From Galeruca laticollis (taxonomy: Eukaryota; Arthropoda; Insecta; Coleoptera; Chrysomelidae): a DNA stretch of 64,000 nucleotides. The translations under genes and the position numbers were made by a program. Every line of letters begins with the position of its first letter. Position 1 is the first letter of the stretch. This document shows, one piece after another, positions 11,587 to 22,522 of the stretch. The stretch spans positions 52,105,813-52,169,812 of the forward strand of contig OY998176.1 of assembly GCA_963921935.1 (NCBI GenBank), in the 5' to 3' direction. The notes beneath the pieces were generated by a model. It ran no database searches. It had not been told where the DNA came from and saw nothing but the letters and a program-made list of their open reading frames with translations.

Positions 11587-12507
11587 ATTTTGGTATATAT
11601 ATGTAGATGTTTTATGGGTAGTGAACGACAATTAGATGTATTTCTCTACCACATCGATAATTTACGCCCAAAAATTAAATTTACATTAGAAATTGAAGAA
11701 AATAGCTCAATCAATTTTCTTGATTTAAAAATTCAGAGTTAACAATTTACTTGATTATTCAATTTATAGAAAACCAACACAGACTGATGTGACAATTCCA
11801 TTTAATTCCAATCACCCCATGTCCCATAAACTAGCGGCATATAATTAAATGATACATAGAGCTTTTTCAGTTGCTAAGAACAAATGTAATTTTGATAGAG
11901 AGGTTAATACAATTAGACAAATAGCAACATCCAACGGTTATCCATTATATATGATAAATAAGCTAATTAATAAAAAAGAGGAAAAAGTGGCATTAAAACT
12001 AATATTTCCTAAACAAACTGATGAAATAAAAACTTCACATATGCAGGAAATATTTCTAATAATATTCCAAAGATAATATCTTCAGCAACGAATACAACAA
12101 CTTCTTTTAAAACAGAAAGTAACGTTAGTACACAATTGTTAAATGTAAAAACAAAAATTCCACTATTAAAGAAGTCAGGTATATATAAAATCAAATGTCC
12201 AGAATGTAATGCTGTCTATTTGGGTCAGACCCTTAAGAATTTTGAAATCCGATACAGTGAACACTTACGAGCATACAGATTAAAACAACCAGATAAATCC
12301 AACTACGCAAAACATCTACTTGACACCAATCATTCATTGACACCTAACACAAAACTAGAAGTGCTGCATATTTGTGGAAAGAAACAAGAACTGGATTTCC
12401 TTGAAGAATTGGAAATTAGAAGACATTTAAGAAACCCACAATATGCAGTTGTCAATGAACAGTTAAATATAGGGAGTTCGCCACTAATAAACTGTCTTAT
12501 TAAGTGA
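11587..12507 (+). pseudogene. PLE RT end and GIY-YIG endonuclease, broken
   Basis: RT end: LDVFLYHIDNLRPKIKF and SINFLDLKI, followed by stops. Linker: NKCNFDREVNTIRQIA and LYMINKLINKKEE. Endonuclease: SGIYKIKCPECNAVYLGQT, the GIY...VYLGQT pair of GIY-YIG nucleases with the CPEC cysteines typical of PLEs, then NFEIRYSEHL with the conserved Arg, and LDTNHSL. Frames break near 11600, at 11741 (TAA) and between 12040 and 12136; only the last part (12136-12507, 123 aa) is continuous. Two other copies in the window show the same protein. Confidence 0.85.
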
Positions 12508-12923
12508 TGATTGTAAAGATCAGCAGATATAGTTTTCCTGGTTTTCTATATCATTGCACAGTTATACTGATCTTAATTGGAAAAATGATATCCAGGATAT
12601 CGCCATAGGGCTAATAATATATAAGCTACAATATTTGTACTATCACATATTCTTCTTTTTTCTATTAACATATATTAAGTCAATCACAAGTTAGGTCACT
12701 TCTTGGTCTAGCCAAAAATAACTACTAAACATCAGGTAGGCATCAAATGAAATGTAACTTCTGTCATTCTGACGATGATATTGATTTATCGAAACAATTG
12801 TCAATTTTTTAGGATTTTCAACAATTTTTATTATATTGTTGTATTAACTGGAAACCGTGAGTTTCATTTAAAACACTAATATGAGTAGATTCCTCGAAGT
12901 AAGGGTCGAGACAGTTAATTTCA
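11587..12923 (+). mobile_element. Penelope-like element copy 1, 5'-truncated
   Basis: Contains the end of the RT (a YVD-box remnant at about 11598), the linker and a GIY-YIG endonuclease, plus a 3' untranslated segment that recurs at 50108-50370 (reverse) and 51684-52102. The shared 3' segment includes CATCAGGTAGGCATCAAATG and ends at GACAGTTAATTTCA, which sets the right boundary near 12923. RT plus C-terminal GIY-YIG nuclease is diagnostic of endonuclease-bearing PLEs. Confidence 0.85.
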
Positions 12924-13064
12924 CCAAATACTAGAGTTCATTAGAACCTTGGAACTGGAAGGCGAGCTGTAGTAGTAGCGAGAACAGCTCTGATAAGGGG
13001 GCACAATAATCCTTTGGTTTCAGTGCACTTTAACCCCGTTAAAATCTAATTTAATATAATCTAC

Positions 13065-13382
13065 TAAAGCCAGTACAACGGGTGCTATGGTACTTGAAGC
13101 ACCAATTTTTTTTAATATTTGGAGAATTTTCAGTTTGTTAGAACGATACAGCCTCAAGGGTGAATACAAGTGACCAATTTTATGATTGAATACTGTTGAA
13201 AGTGTCTCATAGATGTACCCTAATGATTTTCAGCTGACTAGAGCGAGTATAGCGGGTCCTATAAATCGAGATATACCACATTTTTGGTTATGTTTGGAGA
13301 AATTTCGGTTTGTTAGCACGATACATCCCCGAAGTGGATACAAGTGACACTTTTATGAAAGAATATTGTTCAGGGCATCTTT
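13065..13382 (-). repeat. 174-bp satellite, about 1.8 copies, reverse orientation
   Basis: Reverse complement of the tandem repeat at 36512-37097. Shared strings include AGTACAACGGGTG, TTTTCAGCTGACTAGAGCGAG (one match per unit) and AATTTTATGATTGAA. The AATTTTATG/CTTTTATG landmark recurs at about 13178 and 13351, a spacing of about 173-174 bp, matching the other locus. Confidence 0.8.
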
Positions 13383-13569
13383 CCAATTGGGAAAAGTTAG
13401 TTTTATTCTAAACGGAGTTTCACTAATAAGAATCTAGAATTTAAAAATTGTTGTAAACCGTTTTTATTTGGCACAGCAGATCGGACATTCCACTGAATTG
13501 CTTTAAGTGAAACGTCCTAAGCCATTAATATGTATTAACTGTGAGAGTATCCTTCAGTACTCTTTATAT

Positions 13570-13600
13570 GGGGGGTTCAGAAGTGAAGTGGATCAAGTCC
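13570..13600 (+). repeat. Left terminal inverted repeat of the 13.6-kb transposon
   Basis: 31 bp from GGGGGG to ATCAAGTCC. It pairs with 16232-16262 at 27 of 31 positions and is preceded by ATAT. Confidence 0.9.
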
Positions 13601-13821
13601 TAAAAGCTAATTATGGAGAAAATGAAGGTTTAACTTTTTTAGAGTTTATTAATTAAAAAACAACACATTTGGGAAAAAAAATAAATAAAATGCTTTATTA
13701 CACTTTATTTTGTACATCTGTACACTAAAACAACTTAAGAAACCACTACGGTAATTTTTAAAACAGATTGTTTGTAATTTTTTGGACTTGAACCATTTGA
13801 TAACTGCAATTATTTTAAATC

Positions 13822-15957
13822 TTAAACATAAACAATTTCATCGGTAGATTCTACTTCGTCATCAAGGGATTGGTTGCCTGCGTTTTGTCTCGTGCCTTCA
13901 ACTGGTAAATTTTTGTAAAAATTGTGATGCATTGGCGGAATAAAACGTAGAAGATCTTTCATGTGTTGCTTTTTAGATTCGGTTACGTTACGTCTTGATG
14001 GATACAAAGGCTCCTGTTGGATGGTAGTCAATGATGATATTTTTCTTCCTGGTCTAGTTTTATTCAAATCAACTGTTTCAAACGCAATGTCTTCATTGAG
14101 AGTTCCTTTAAACTTCAAGGATATTGGCGATACCCTTTCAAAACGCAACCACCTGATTTTTAACCATGAAAAATTATGGCCCGTAAGAGTTTTCTTTCTA
14201 TTTTGTATTGCTGCTTCCAAAGATTTGGTTGATTTAAATTCTTCCCTTTTCATTTCAATAACTCTAAATCTTGGTTGTGCTTTCTTTGCTTCTTGTGCTA
14301 TTTTCATCCAGTCTTGCGCGGAAAAAATATAGGGGCATTTGCGACTACTCTTTTCAATAACTCCGAAGTCGGCATCATTCGGCAAAAACGAATGACCCGA
14401 CACTAAAAACTTAAGGTCGATAATGTCCACAGCCATATTTGGATCTTGTACTAATTTAAGCAGGGAGAGAGACATCTTTATATTTCTATTCTGCCCTGTG
14501 CATGAGTCTGAATATAGTATAATGTGTTTATGAGTTGCTGCAAATTCTTTTAAATGTTTTACTACACATGTTGCGACATCTTGAGATCCGCGGCCTCCTA
14601 CTGTCTCATCATACATGTACATAAATCCAGTACCTATATTAAATGAATGTACGCCAACGTTGTAAACATATAAATTTTTTTTGTAATATGCTACAGATGT
14701 GGATAGTTTAGGAAATGGTAGGGCTTTCTGAAGGTCGAAAGTTAATACATAGTTGATGTCTGAGGCCTGATTTTGGTCATTTTTCAAAGCATTACGAGCT
14801 TGTTCAGCTCTGGCAAGATGTATTTCTTTATCCAGTTTAAGTTTATTTTTTGTTTCTGCATTATCTTCAAAGTCAATTTTTATTTTAAGGTCGTCGCATA
14901 GGGAACAAGTATCTTTAGAAGGTGGTTTAAAGCTCAAATTAAACTTTGTATTAAACACATGGTAATAAAACTTTTTTTTGCAAGGAAGACAATTCTCTGA
15001 GATACATTTTTCTTTGTATAACTCATACATTTTGCTGATAGTTAATTCTTCGTTCAAATATTTCCTGCCAGGATTATCTTTTCTAGTATAATGACTTTGG
15101 TAGGCGGGAAAAGAATTGATATGTTCAATAATTTTAGAATCATCTACTTTCTTTCTTGGATTCATTCCCCGTGAATCTAATACTGCACATACTTCATTTT
15201 TTGAAATACAGCGGTACAATCTACCAACACTAATTTGTAATGTATCTATAAAATATTTCTTACATACCGACACGGTGTGATTTTCCACCCGAAAGCTGTA
15301 TTTAAAAGACGTTTGCTTTGCTGCACCGACACCATTTCTTATTCGTTTTCTTGCAACTTTTTGCGCTGCTACCAAGCCTCGTATAAAAATATTTTGACGG
15401 GAATAGTCGCCTAGTTTCCAAAAAGTTTCAAAAATAATCTTGCGCTGATCTTCTTGAATTTTACCGAAGCAATTCTTTTTGCACCTGCATTCTATGTTCT
15501 GGAATGTTTTTGGAGGTATGGTTTTTCCCGATGAAGAAATATATTCTTTACCACAATTTCGTTTGCTTTTCTTCACATTAGCCTTCCAAAGACTTTTATT
15601 TACACTTCGCTTTCTGGATTTAGAAATTCCAGACGTAGTTATGGTGTCTGAAATAGCTGCCAAAGGTCTAGCAACATTGCTCTGTGTGGATACACCTTCA
15701 CCGCCTATAAAAAAATACAAGTAGATACTTACAAGTTCTGATCAAACCCCGTATACGCCGTTCAGAACAACGCATCACTATACTTAAACATTTGCAACGA
15801 AAACATAACCTAACTTTAGAAAGTAATGCTTAAAATAATAATAAAATATTAATAATTAAACCATACCTTCTGACTCGCTATAATTAGACCTTTCTGAAGG
15901 CTGGTAATCTGATTCACTTGGTGAAAATGGTTCAGACTCTGTTTCACTATCATCCAT
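13822..15957 (-). CDS. Two-exon DDE-like transposase of an uncharacterised family (DUF7869-like)
   Basis: Predicted 657 aa. Exon 1 is 15957-15867 (starts MDDSETESEPFSPSESDY, acidic); exon 2 is 15704-13822; the intron has GTATGG...TTTATAG and keeps the phase (30 codons plus one base). No stop or frameshift was seen. A Cys-rich segment (IECRCKKNCFG) is followed by a conserved R/Q helical block, CSLCDDL, then TFDLQKALPFPKL, YDETVGGRGSQ, HIILYSDSCTGQNRN and GHSFLPNDADFGVIEK. The FDL, YSDSC.GQNRN and H..ND/D spacing looks like an RNase H-fold DDE core and is shared by many uncharacterised insect proteins. Position between matched TIRs supports a transposase. Which acids are catalytic is inference. 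Confidence 0.8.
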
Positions 15958-16062
15958 TTTAACAATATCAACAAAACACGTATTTTTAACTCTTAACTAC
16001 TGATGCAGTGAGAATAATTACTACGAGGCTTATTCACAAAATCGCGCAATGGTAAATTTTAT

Positions 16063-16171
16063 GGACTTGATCCATTTCACTTCTGAAACAAACGAACAAA
16101 GTTTTCAGAAACCAAACGATAAGCGAGTCTAGCTGCTTAATACGGGAAGTGTGACTTGATTCACTTCTACA
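16063..16171 (+). promoter_or_regulatory. Subterminal repeats of the transposon end motif
   Basis: GGACTTGATCCATTTCACTT at 16063-16082 nearly copies the inner half of the terminal repeat at 16232, and GTGACTTGATTCACTTC at 16151 is a weaker copy. A third, GGACTTGAACCATTT, lies near the left end at 13784-13798. Such repeats are typical transposase binding sites. They also bracket the promoter side of the gene, so autoregulation is possible but is inference. Confidence 0.6.
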
Positions 16172-16231
16172 CCGAAATAAACAATATTTTTTGTGCCTTT
16201 AAAGACTATAATATGAAAATGGTAGAAAATT

Positions 16232-16262
16232 GGACTTGATCCATTTCAATTCTGAACACTCC
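16232..16262 (-). repeat. Right terminal inverted repeat of the 13.6-kb transposon
   Basis: 31 bp from GGACTTGATCC to GAACACTCC, followed by the ATAT duplication at 16263-16266. Confidence 0.9.
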
Positions 16263-16266
16263 ATAT

Positions 16267-17462
16267 GTTACTGATCATTGATGAGAGAGGTTAGAGAGAA
16301 TGGGTAAACATAATAATTTGATAAGCCTGAAAAATAATTATTACTTACAAAAGAAAAAATAGAGTTTGCACAATTCATTTTAGCTTATTATTAGGTACAT
16401 TGAACTAGGTATTTACGACTATTGAATTTATTTTTGCGCAAGTAGGAGTTTTTGACCTATCTTATAATTAACATTACAGTCAGACAAATCTATTTTTTAC
16501 GCACGAACTTGTTTTTTGAAGAACTTAAAATTAGAATCTCAATATTTGGCTAGTATGAATCAGCTATTGTATGTAATTTAATTTGTATCAGCGGTCAATG
16601 TCACACATGAAGGTTATTTATTTTTAGATTCTACATGTAATATGATTAAAGCTACAAATATGTTTTAAATTACTGATCGTTTAAATCTTTTATTTAAAGA
16701 ATTGTTTCTAAGAAATTTTAGAAATAAAATTTGAAACAGTTTGATTGGAAATTTTAATATCAGAAAAGCTCTATTTCATACGTACAGGGTGATTCGGAAA
16801 AGTTGAAACCCTTGCTACTATAGGTAGATCGCTGCAAAAAGTTGGCTTCACCTAGTAAAAAAAAATCGTAACGGCATCCGTTCTCAAGATACAGGGTGTT
16901 GAAAAAACAATTCTTATACACATTTCTTACGACTATGTCGAAATTACTGGCAACATTTCAATGAAATTTTGTACGAATATGTTTTGGAAGCGTATAGATC
17001 GCATAGACACTAATTTTTTTAGCCCAGTTATAATGAAAACTCAAACATAACTCAATTTTACACCAGAAAGGTACTCTTGGTAACACTCGATACTGTGTAC
17101 GGTTTGAGGAATATTTTGATTTGAAAATGATGAAGTAATAGCTAAGGCTGGTATAAAGCATTTTTAATAACCATTACCTATTTATTAAAAACCTTCTTAA
17201 CTATCAATAAATCTCAGTTTTCGAGCGTGACTGAAATAAAACTATTTTGAAGTTTACGACGAACACTAAACTTTTTTAACGGAAAGCTACAGATACAGAC
17301 GACGCACCCCACCCCACGAAAACATGTCATCTGTCACGTGTGTCAACTGCTATGTATCATCTGTATAGCAAACCCTAAGAAAACTTGTGTTCTGTGTCAC
17401 CTATCTATCTTCTGTGGTGTGTGAGTGTGTGAGTGTCTGCTAACCTTCTGCTACCTCTGTGG
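16267..17462. other. Non-coding region with a TACAGGGTG-type repeat
   Basis: No gene. From 16783 the text begins TACAGGGTGATTCGGAAAAG and contains a second TACAGGGTG at about 16891; such starts are usual for the ends of Tc1/mariner MITEs, and similar ends occur at several places in the window. A closing inverted end was not found. The last 60 bp before 17460 are TGTG-rich. Confidence 0.4.
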
Positions 17463-20400
17463 CCCAGACAACATGGGATATTCATAGAATAATCTTTAAA
17501 TACACCAAAAAGTATAAGAATATTCCGAATCAACTAAGAATATTCTTATAATATTAATATTATTTTTGAATATTCTATTAATATTCCTTAGTGAATATTC
17601 ACAGAACAAGCCTGATGAATATACTTAAAATATTCATTTTAGAATATTATCAAATTGAATATTCTTAAAATATTCATTTAAGAATATTACCAAACTGAAT
17701 ATTCCTAGCATATTCTTTTAAGCATATTTACTTATGATTAAAGAAAATTAAAATTATTTTTCTAATGGGACGAAAGTTATAGTTCAAACATTTATCCGGA
17801 TATTCAACCCTACGCATAGGTGTAAATAGTTAAAATCACCTTCATACAAATAATAAATATAATATATCAAATTAAACCATGTATTAAACTCATTGAAGTT
17901 CAGATAGAGATTATAAGATGAGAAAAAGATATAAAAATATCCTCGATATGAACACTACATAAATGGTTGATACGGTGTGGATATAATGTTATTCGTCATA
18001 TCGTCGTGTGATAAAAAGAGAACAAAGATATAAATGATAATTATAACATTCAGCGTAGAGCCAAATCAAGACAGGTACCCAATCGCGTCAACAAAAAGCG
18101 GCCAGCCAATTAAAATGCAACTGGCGTTCTCTGTACACACGTTTATTGGTTAATTTCGAATATCATGTGTGATGGGCTTAAGTCTGGCATGCTCAAAGTC
18201 AAGTGTCAATAGGTTCGTTTCGCTTCCGTTTTATCTAACCTATTAACTGGAGTGGATTGTGCTTTAGTTAAAGTTTATTTAAATTTTGTTTTCAACAATA
18301 TCGTGACTAGTGGAACTCTTAGTGAGAAATTATAGTATTTGTTATGGGATGAATAACTTGTGCAGTTCGTGGATGTCACTCAAGAACAGGAGAAGGAATA
18401 ATTATGTTTGGATTTCCCAAAGACCTTGTGAGGTGAGTAATTGTTTCTATATGCAATATATTATAGGTATATATTACTTTTTTATTATTTCACATGTACC
18501 TATGCATCGTAAGTGGTGTAATTCTCTATGTTTTTGGTTTTTAACATTGATCTGTCCCTCTGCCTTTAATAACATGAAATAATAATATGTACTACAATAA
18601 GCTTTCTGCTGACGAGCCCTGTTCAGCTAAAAATATGTTGAATAATAAATTAGTAGTTAATATAGACATGTGAATAACTACATTTATTTACTTTTTAGGG
18701 CATACTTATGGTTGGAAGATTGTAACTGTGCAGATTTGTTTGGAAAGACTACAGATGCTTTACAATAGAATTATAGGTTGTGTGAACTTCACTGTCAGGA
18801 AAAATTTATTTCCAAAGGAGGATATCCCAAGCATTTGTTTCAGCTAGCTGTGTCTACCCTATTTCCATAGTTAAAATGCAAAGGTCACAATTTATTGAAT
18901 GATCCACCAACAAAAATAGTTACTCAGTCTGGTAAATATTAAATTTAAGTAGACATTATAATCAGCTGTTTTTGATATTTATTTTTTGTCATCTGGCCAC
19001 ATAATTGATTTATACTTTTTAAGGGATTAATACCTTCTTGAAATTTGTATAAGGGAATATCCTGGTGTTAAGATAATGAAAACAAAAAAATTAAAACATT
19101 TATATCGGTTTATAAAACTAAGTCAACATTAATTTAAACAAGTAAATTATCTTAAGAACTTGAGGCTGGTAAAAACTTACATGAGAAGAGCATACAATAA
19201 TTAATCAACATATGCTTTGGTATTTAAGCGACAGTACAGAATACCAGTGTCAATGTAATGTATTCTGCATAGTGACAAATTTAAGAAAATATCGATATTT
19301 TTTATACTCATATTTGTAAAATTTCTACAAATGATTACTACAATCACTTTTATAATTGCAGATACCACACCATCACAGCAACCGGCACATTCATCTCAGG
19401 CCGTCGAAATACATTCTAGTGACTGTGATGATATAACGCAAGTTTATGAATCCACACGCTGCCAGCTTTTAACACTGCCTTACCCGAACGGGTAAATTGA
19501 TATATCTGATTGCAAAACGTCAACAATAAGGATGTTTTTCAGTTATACCTCAGTTATGTAGCCTTAACCGGACAGTTTTATCCATTTAGGTATAGCTAAA
19601 AACTCGCAGTGTGTGGGTCCTATAAATATTTACAAATTTTAAAAGATTAACTCTATATTTTTTAATAGAAACAAGTATTTGGTCAATTTTGTTTTTTCTT
19701 TATTTTTCATTTCTCACAAGAGAATGTAAGTATCTATAAATATTTAATTTTACGAAACTGATGTCCAACAAGTAGATTAATGCTTTATATATTTTGTGAA
19801 GCTCTGTCGTTATAGTTGTATATTTATAAATTTGAAAAGTTTATAGAGAGTTATAAAGTTTATGTTTGTCTAATAAAAACTTGGACAATTTAATATTGAA
19901 TTTTATTTTATTATGCTTAGGTAGTTAAAATATTTTTTTCTTAGGTGTAACCAGAATTAAGCACTAATGTTATTGGACTCATGTTCTGAATCCAATTTGT
20001 ACCTGTGCCACTTTATTCACTTTAGAAGCCACCATCGAGTGAATGGTCGGGTAGAGAATTCCATCAGTTATGAAAATTTATTGATTTACATAAATTTGAA
20101 AAAAGTGCATTTACATGAATCCTATATACTAACCCTTCCCTCTCCCCCCATTAAATGTATGGTTCTGAACATTCTGAGGATATTTCTGCAATATTCTGAA
20201 TATACAAAGAATATCCCCTGAATATACAATTTGATATAATTCTACAAAATTCCAAATTAATCTACCATGAATATTCATAGTATATATTGAATATTCTGGA
20301 AACATTCATTGAAAAACATTCTTAGATAATGCTTTTCTGAATATTCTCGGAATAATCCTAGCTTATATATAATACGAAAAAGAATATTCATTTGGGAATA

Positions 20401-20547
20401 TTCTCTGAATATTTAGGATATTCCCATTTTCACTTTCTAGGAATATTCCAAAAAGCATAAAGATATTCTTGGCATTTTTAGAGAATATTCCAATATGCCA
20501 AAATGAATATTCCACGGATATTTATAGAATATCTAATGTTGTCTGGG
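17463..20547 (+). mobile_element. THAP-bearing DNA transposon remnant (P-element-like) with CCCAGACAACAT ends
   Basis: The ends are inverted: CCCAGACAACATGGGATATT at 17463 and, read from 20547 backwards, CCCAGACAACATTAGATATT. Both subterminal regions (about 17480-17730 and 20160-20540) are crowded with GAATATTC palindromes. The interior carries a THAP zinc-finger gene remnant (18349-19497). THAP DNA-binding domains are found in P-type and Kolobok transposases; the catalytic part was not found, and no 8-bp target duplication or TTAA could be confirmed. Probably a non-autonomous or decayed element. Confidence 0.65.
18349..19497 (+). pseudogene. THAP zinc-finger gene remnant, three exons
   Basis: Exon 1 (18349-18432) gives CAVRGCHSRTGEG and GFPKDLVR; exon 2 (18699-18931) gives YLWLEDCN, LCELH and an AVSTLFP box; exon 3 (19362-19497) gives DTTPSQQPAHSSQAV. 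C-x4-C ... C-x2-H plus the AVPTIF-like box is the THAP signature. The splice sites GTGAGT, TTTTTAG, GTAAAT and TTGCAG preserve the frame. Lesions: an extra T near 18358 puts the ATG out of frame, and in-frame TAGs lie at about 18768 and 18868. It sits inside the element with CCCAGACAACAT ends, so it was probably the DNA-binding part of that element's transposase. Confidence 0.7.
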
Positions 20548-20670
20548 GGTGTGTGTCTTAACCCATATCTTTAGGAAATAGGACCAAAACAACGCTGGTA
20601 GGGATAAACAAAACAGTAACAAAACATTATTTTTTTTAATCGTTTTTAGTTACAATAATACAATGTTGAG
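19500..20670. other. Non-coding 3' half of the THAP element and its right flank
   Basis: No catalytic transposase frame was recognised. Positions 20160-20540 hold about ten GAATATTC or near-GAATATTC sites. Positions 20548-20670 are flank leading to the tandem gene array. Confidence 0.5.
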
Positions 20671-22489
20671 TATAATACAAACAGTTATTACACACAAAAT
20701 ACAACTCTTTCCTTTTTTTATTAGGCGTATGTTTAATGTTATCTATTTTTATCTTAATTCTATAACTAAGGTCCATTTTTACAAATTCTTTTTACAACAA
20801 TAGTTCGAGCAATAGAATATTTCCGAATTTTCAACCTGTAATATGTCTCTCCCTGTATTTAACTTCCTTTATAGCGGCAATTACCATTTCTTTTCCTTCT
20901 GCAGCTTGTTCTAAGCGTTGGCAATGTCTAAATTTAATACGATCTTTTATCTTCTGCATGGTAATATTTTTAATTTGAGTCATATCTTCTCGGGTAAAAG
21001 GGATATTCTTCCATACCTCCGTGTAAAACTTCAAATGTTCTATCTTGGCGAATGTGTTGCCTTGGTAAGACGTAATACCATTGGTATTAAACGTTACAAA
21101 CGTTTCTTCTGTGGGCAAACATATTATCTCCATACCATTATTATAAAGTATTGTAATATAACCATCTGCAATAAGAGCTGCTCTATTGTTGTAAACACTT
21201 AGAAATATATTTTTGTAGTAACCCTTTAAGAAGTAGACAGTTTTTATACCATTCTTTTCCGCTAACACACCAACATAAGTATATTTGTTTTTATTGTTTA
21301 TGGTAAACGCAGACACTTTATACACACCTGCTGGGTCTAGGTTTATACAATGGCTATAAAAATAGTTTTCTAATATCTCCCTCAATTGTGTTATTTTCTC
21401 TTCTTTCTCCAGTAGACTTATAAATTCTTCCTTTATTGCAGTTGTCTTTTCGAGAAAATCCATTTTTCGCCTCTTGGTATCTAGCTCATCCATTTCTTGT
21501 TTTCGTTTCCTTGACGATGTAATGTAAGCTTGCAACAGAGGGTTGATTTCTTTAATATTGTAAGTAGAAAGTTTGTTTGATTTATTGGTTCTCTTCCTTA
21601 AAACACGTGCAATCAAATTATCTGAAGAGATTAATTCCGCGTCCTGTATGTCAATATCCTCCGGTATAGTAGAAAAAATGGGGGTGCTGGACCTAGAAAA
21701 GTAAGTCTCTCCAGCTTTAATATAACACTTTTGTATATTTCGAACATTGTCTGTGTTCTCCTTTTCTTCTACAATTTCTATATGGTTAACAGGGAGGCAA
21801 TTAAAAGTGCATGCAGAGAGAATATAATTTATAACCTTCTTCCTTGCGTCGGATTCTTTTGGTAAATTAATTTGTAGTCCCGTCAACTTTCTAGTACTGC
21901 TGTTACCCCAATAAACATATTGTTAAACACAAGACAACAGCAATTCTGTAGACTCTCGGTCAACTTTGTCCACATTTTTGCAATCGAAACAGAGTTTAAC
22001 GGAGAATTTTGGAAGTACAACTTACTATCTTGTAGCAGAGCTATGCAATCTTGTAAAGGACTGTAGCCTTCTGCATGGAAATTTCCAATGGATAGTTATA
22101 TATCGTAGCTTCTATTCGGGTAATACTATGCTTCTAGGCCGATGCGGAAGAGAAAGTTTCCTTTAATCTTGCGTCTGGGCAGTTGACGAAATCTATAATA
22201 TGGTTTGCAATGCTCTTGTTAACTCCAGGACTGGTTATTTGACAAATGAATTTGTTGTATATTTTAACCCTTGCATTAGATGTGATCCAAGTAAGGCAAT
22301 CTATGCCAACTGTTTTATCATTGTTTACAATAACGTTCCACTTTTCCTTGTACTCTCCTTGGATGCAAAAGTTGAAGTTGTTTATTAAATAGTTAATTAT
22401 TTCTTCTTTGTTAAAAATTCCCTCAAAATCCTGCGTTATGTCCAAGTCCATTAGGGAGTAATCTTCCTTCCGGAGTTGCTCCAATAAAT
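20671..22489 (-). pseudogene. Array copy A of an unrecognised gene (about 600 codons)
   Basis: The longest frame, 20831-21886 (351 aa), is charged and Lys-rich, with a heptad-like stretch (LEKEEKITQLREILENYFYS) and the segment NKNKYTYVGVLAEKNG. The upstream part lies at 22134-22490 and includes a KIYNKFICQ motif. Two lesions: a 10-bp deletion near 21915 relative to copy B (loss of GCTGCATATT between two CATATT words) and a nonsense codon near 22135 where copy B has lysine. The N-terminus is cut at about 22489. No homology to a named family is claimed; MDLDIT, KIYNK and a following R-x-E are loosely reminiscent of replication-initiator proteins, so a viral or plasmid-like origin is possible but unproven. 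Confidence 0.55.
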
Positions 22490-22522
22490 CCACGCGAATT
22501 GCGAAACGTCGAAACGGCGCGC

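Larger units (their letters stand above)
13566..16266 (-). mobile_element. Complete-looking DNA transposon with 31-bp TIRs and ATAT target duplication
   Basis: The element is 13570-16262 (2693 bp). Its termini are inverted repeats starting GGGGGGTTCAGAAG and, read from the other end, GGAGTGTTCAGAAT, converging on TGGATCAAGTCC (27 of 31 positions equal). ATAT flanks both ends (13566-13569, 16263-16266). One gene on the minus strand fills it. A GGACTTGATCCATTT motif recurs inside the ends. The 4-bp duplication recalls Sola-type transposons, but neither the protein nor the ends can be placed in a named superfamily by eye, so the class is left open. Confidence 0.88.

Noticed and set aside
13961..14332. 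Plus-strand open frame of 123 codons
   Set aside because: Lies on the opposite strand of the long transposase exon, which has clear motifs; it is a shadow.
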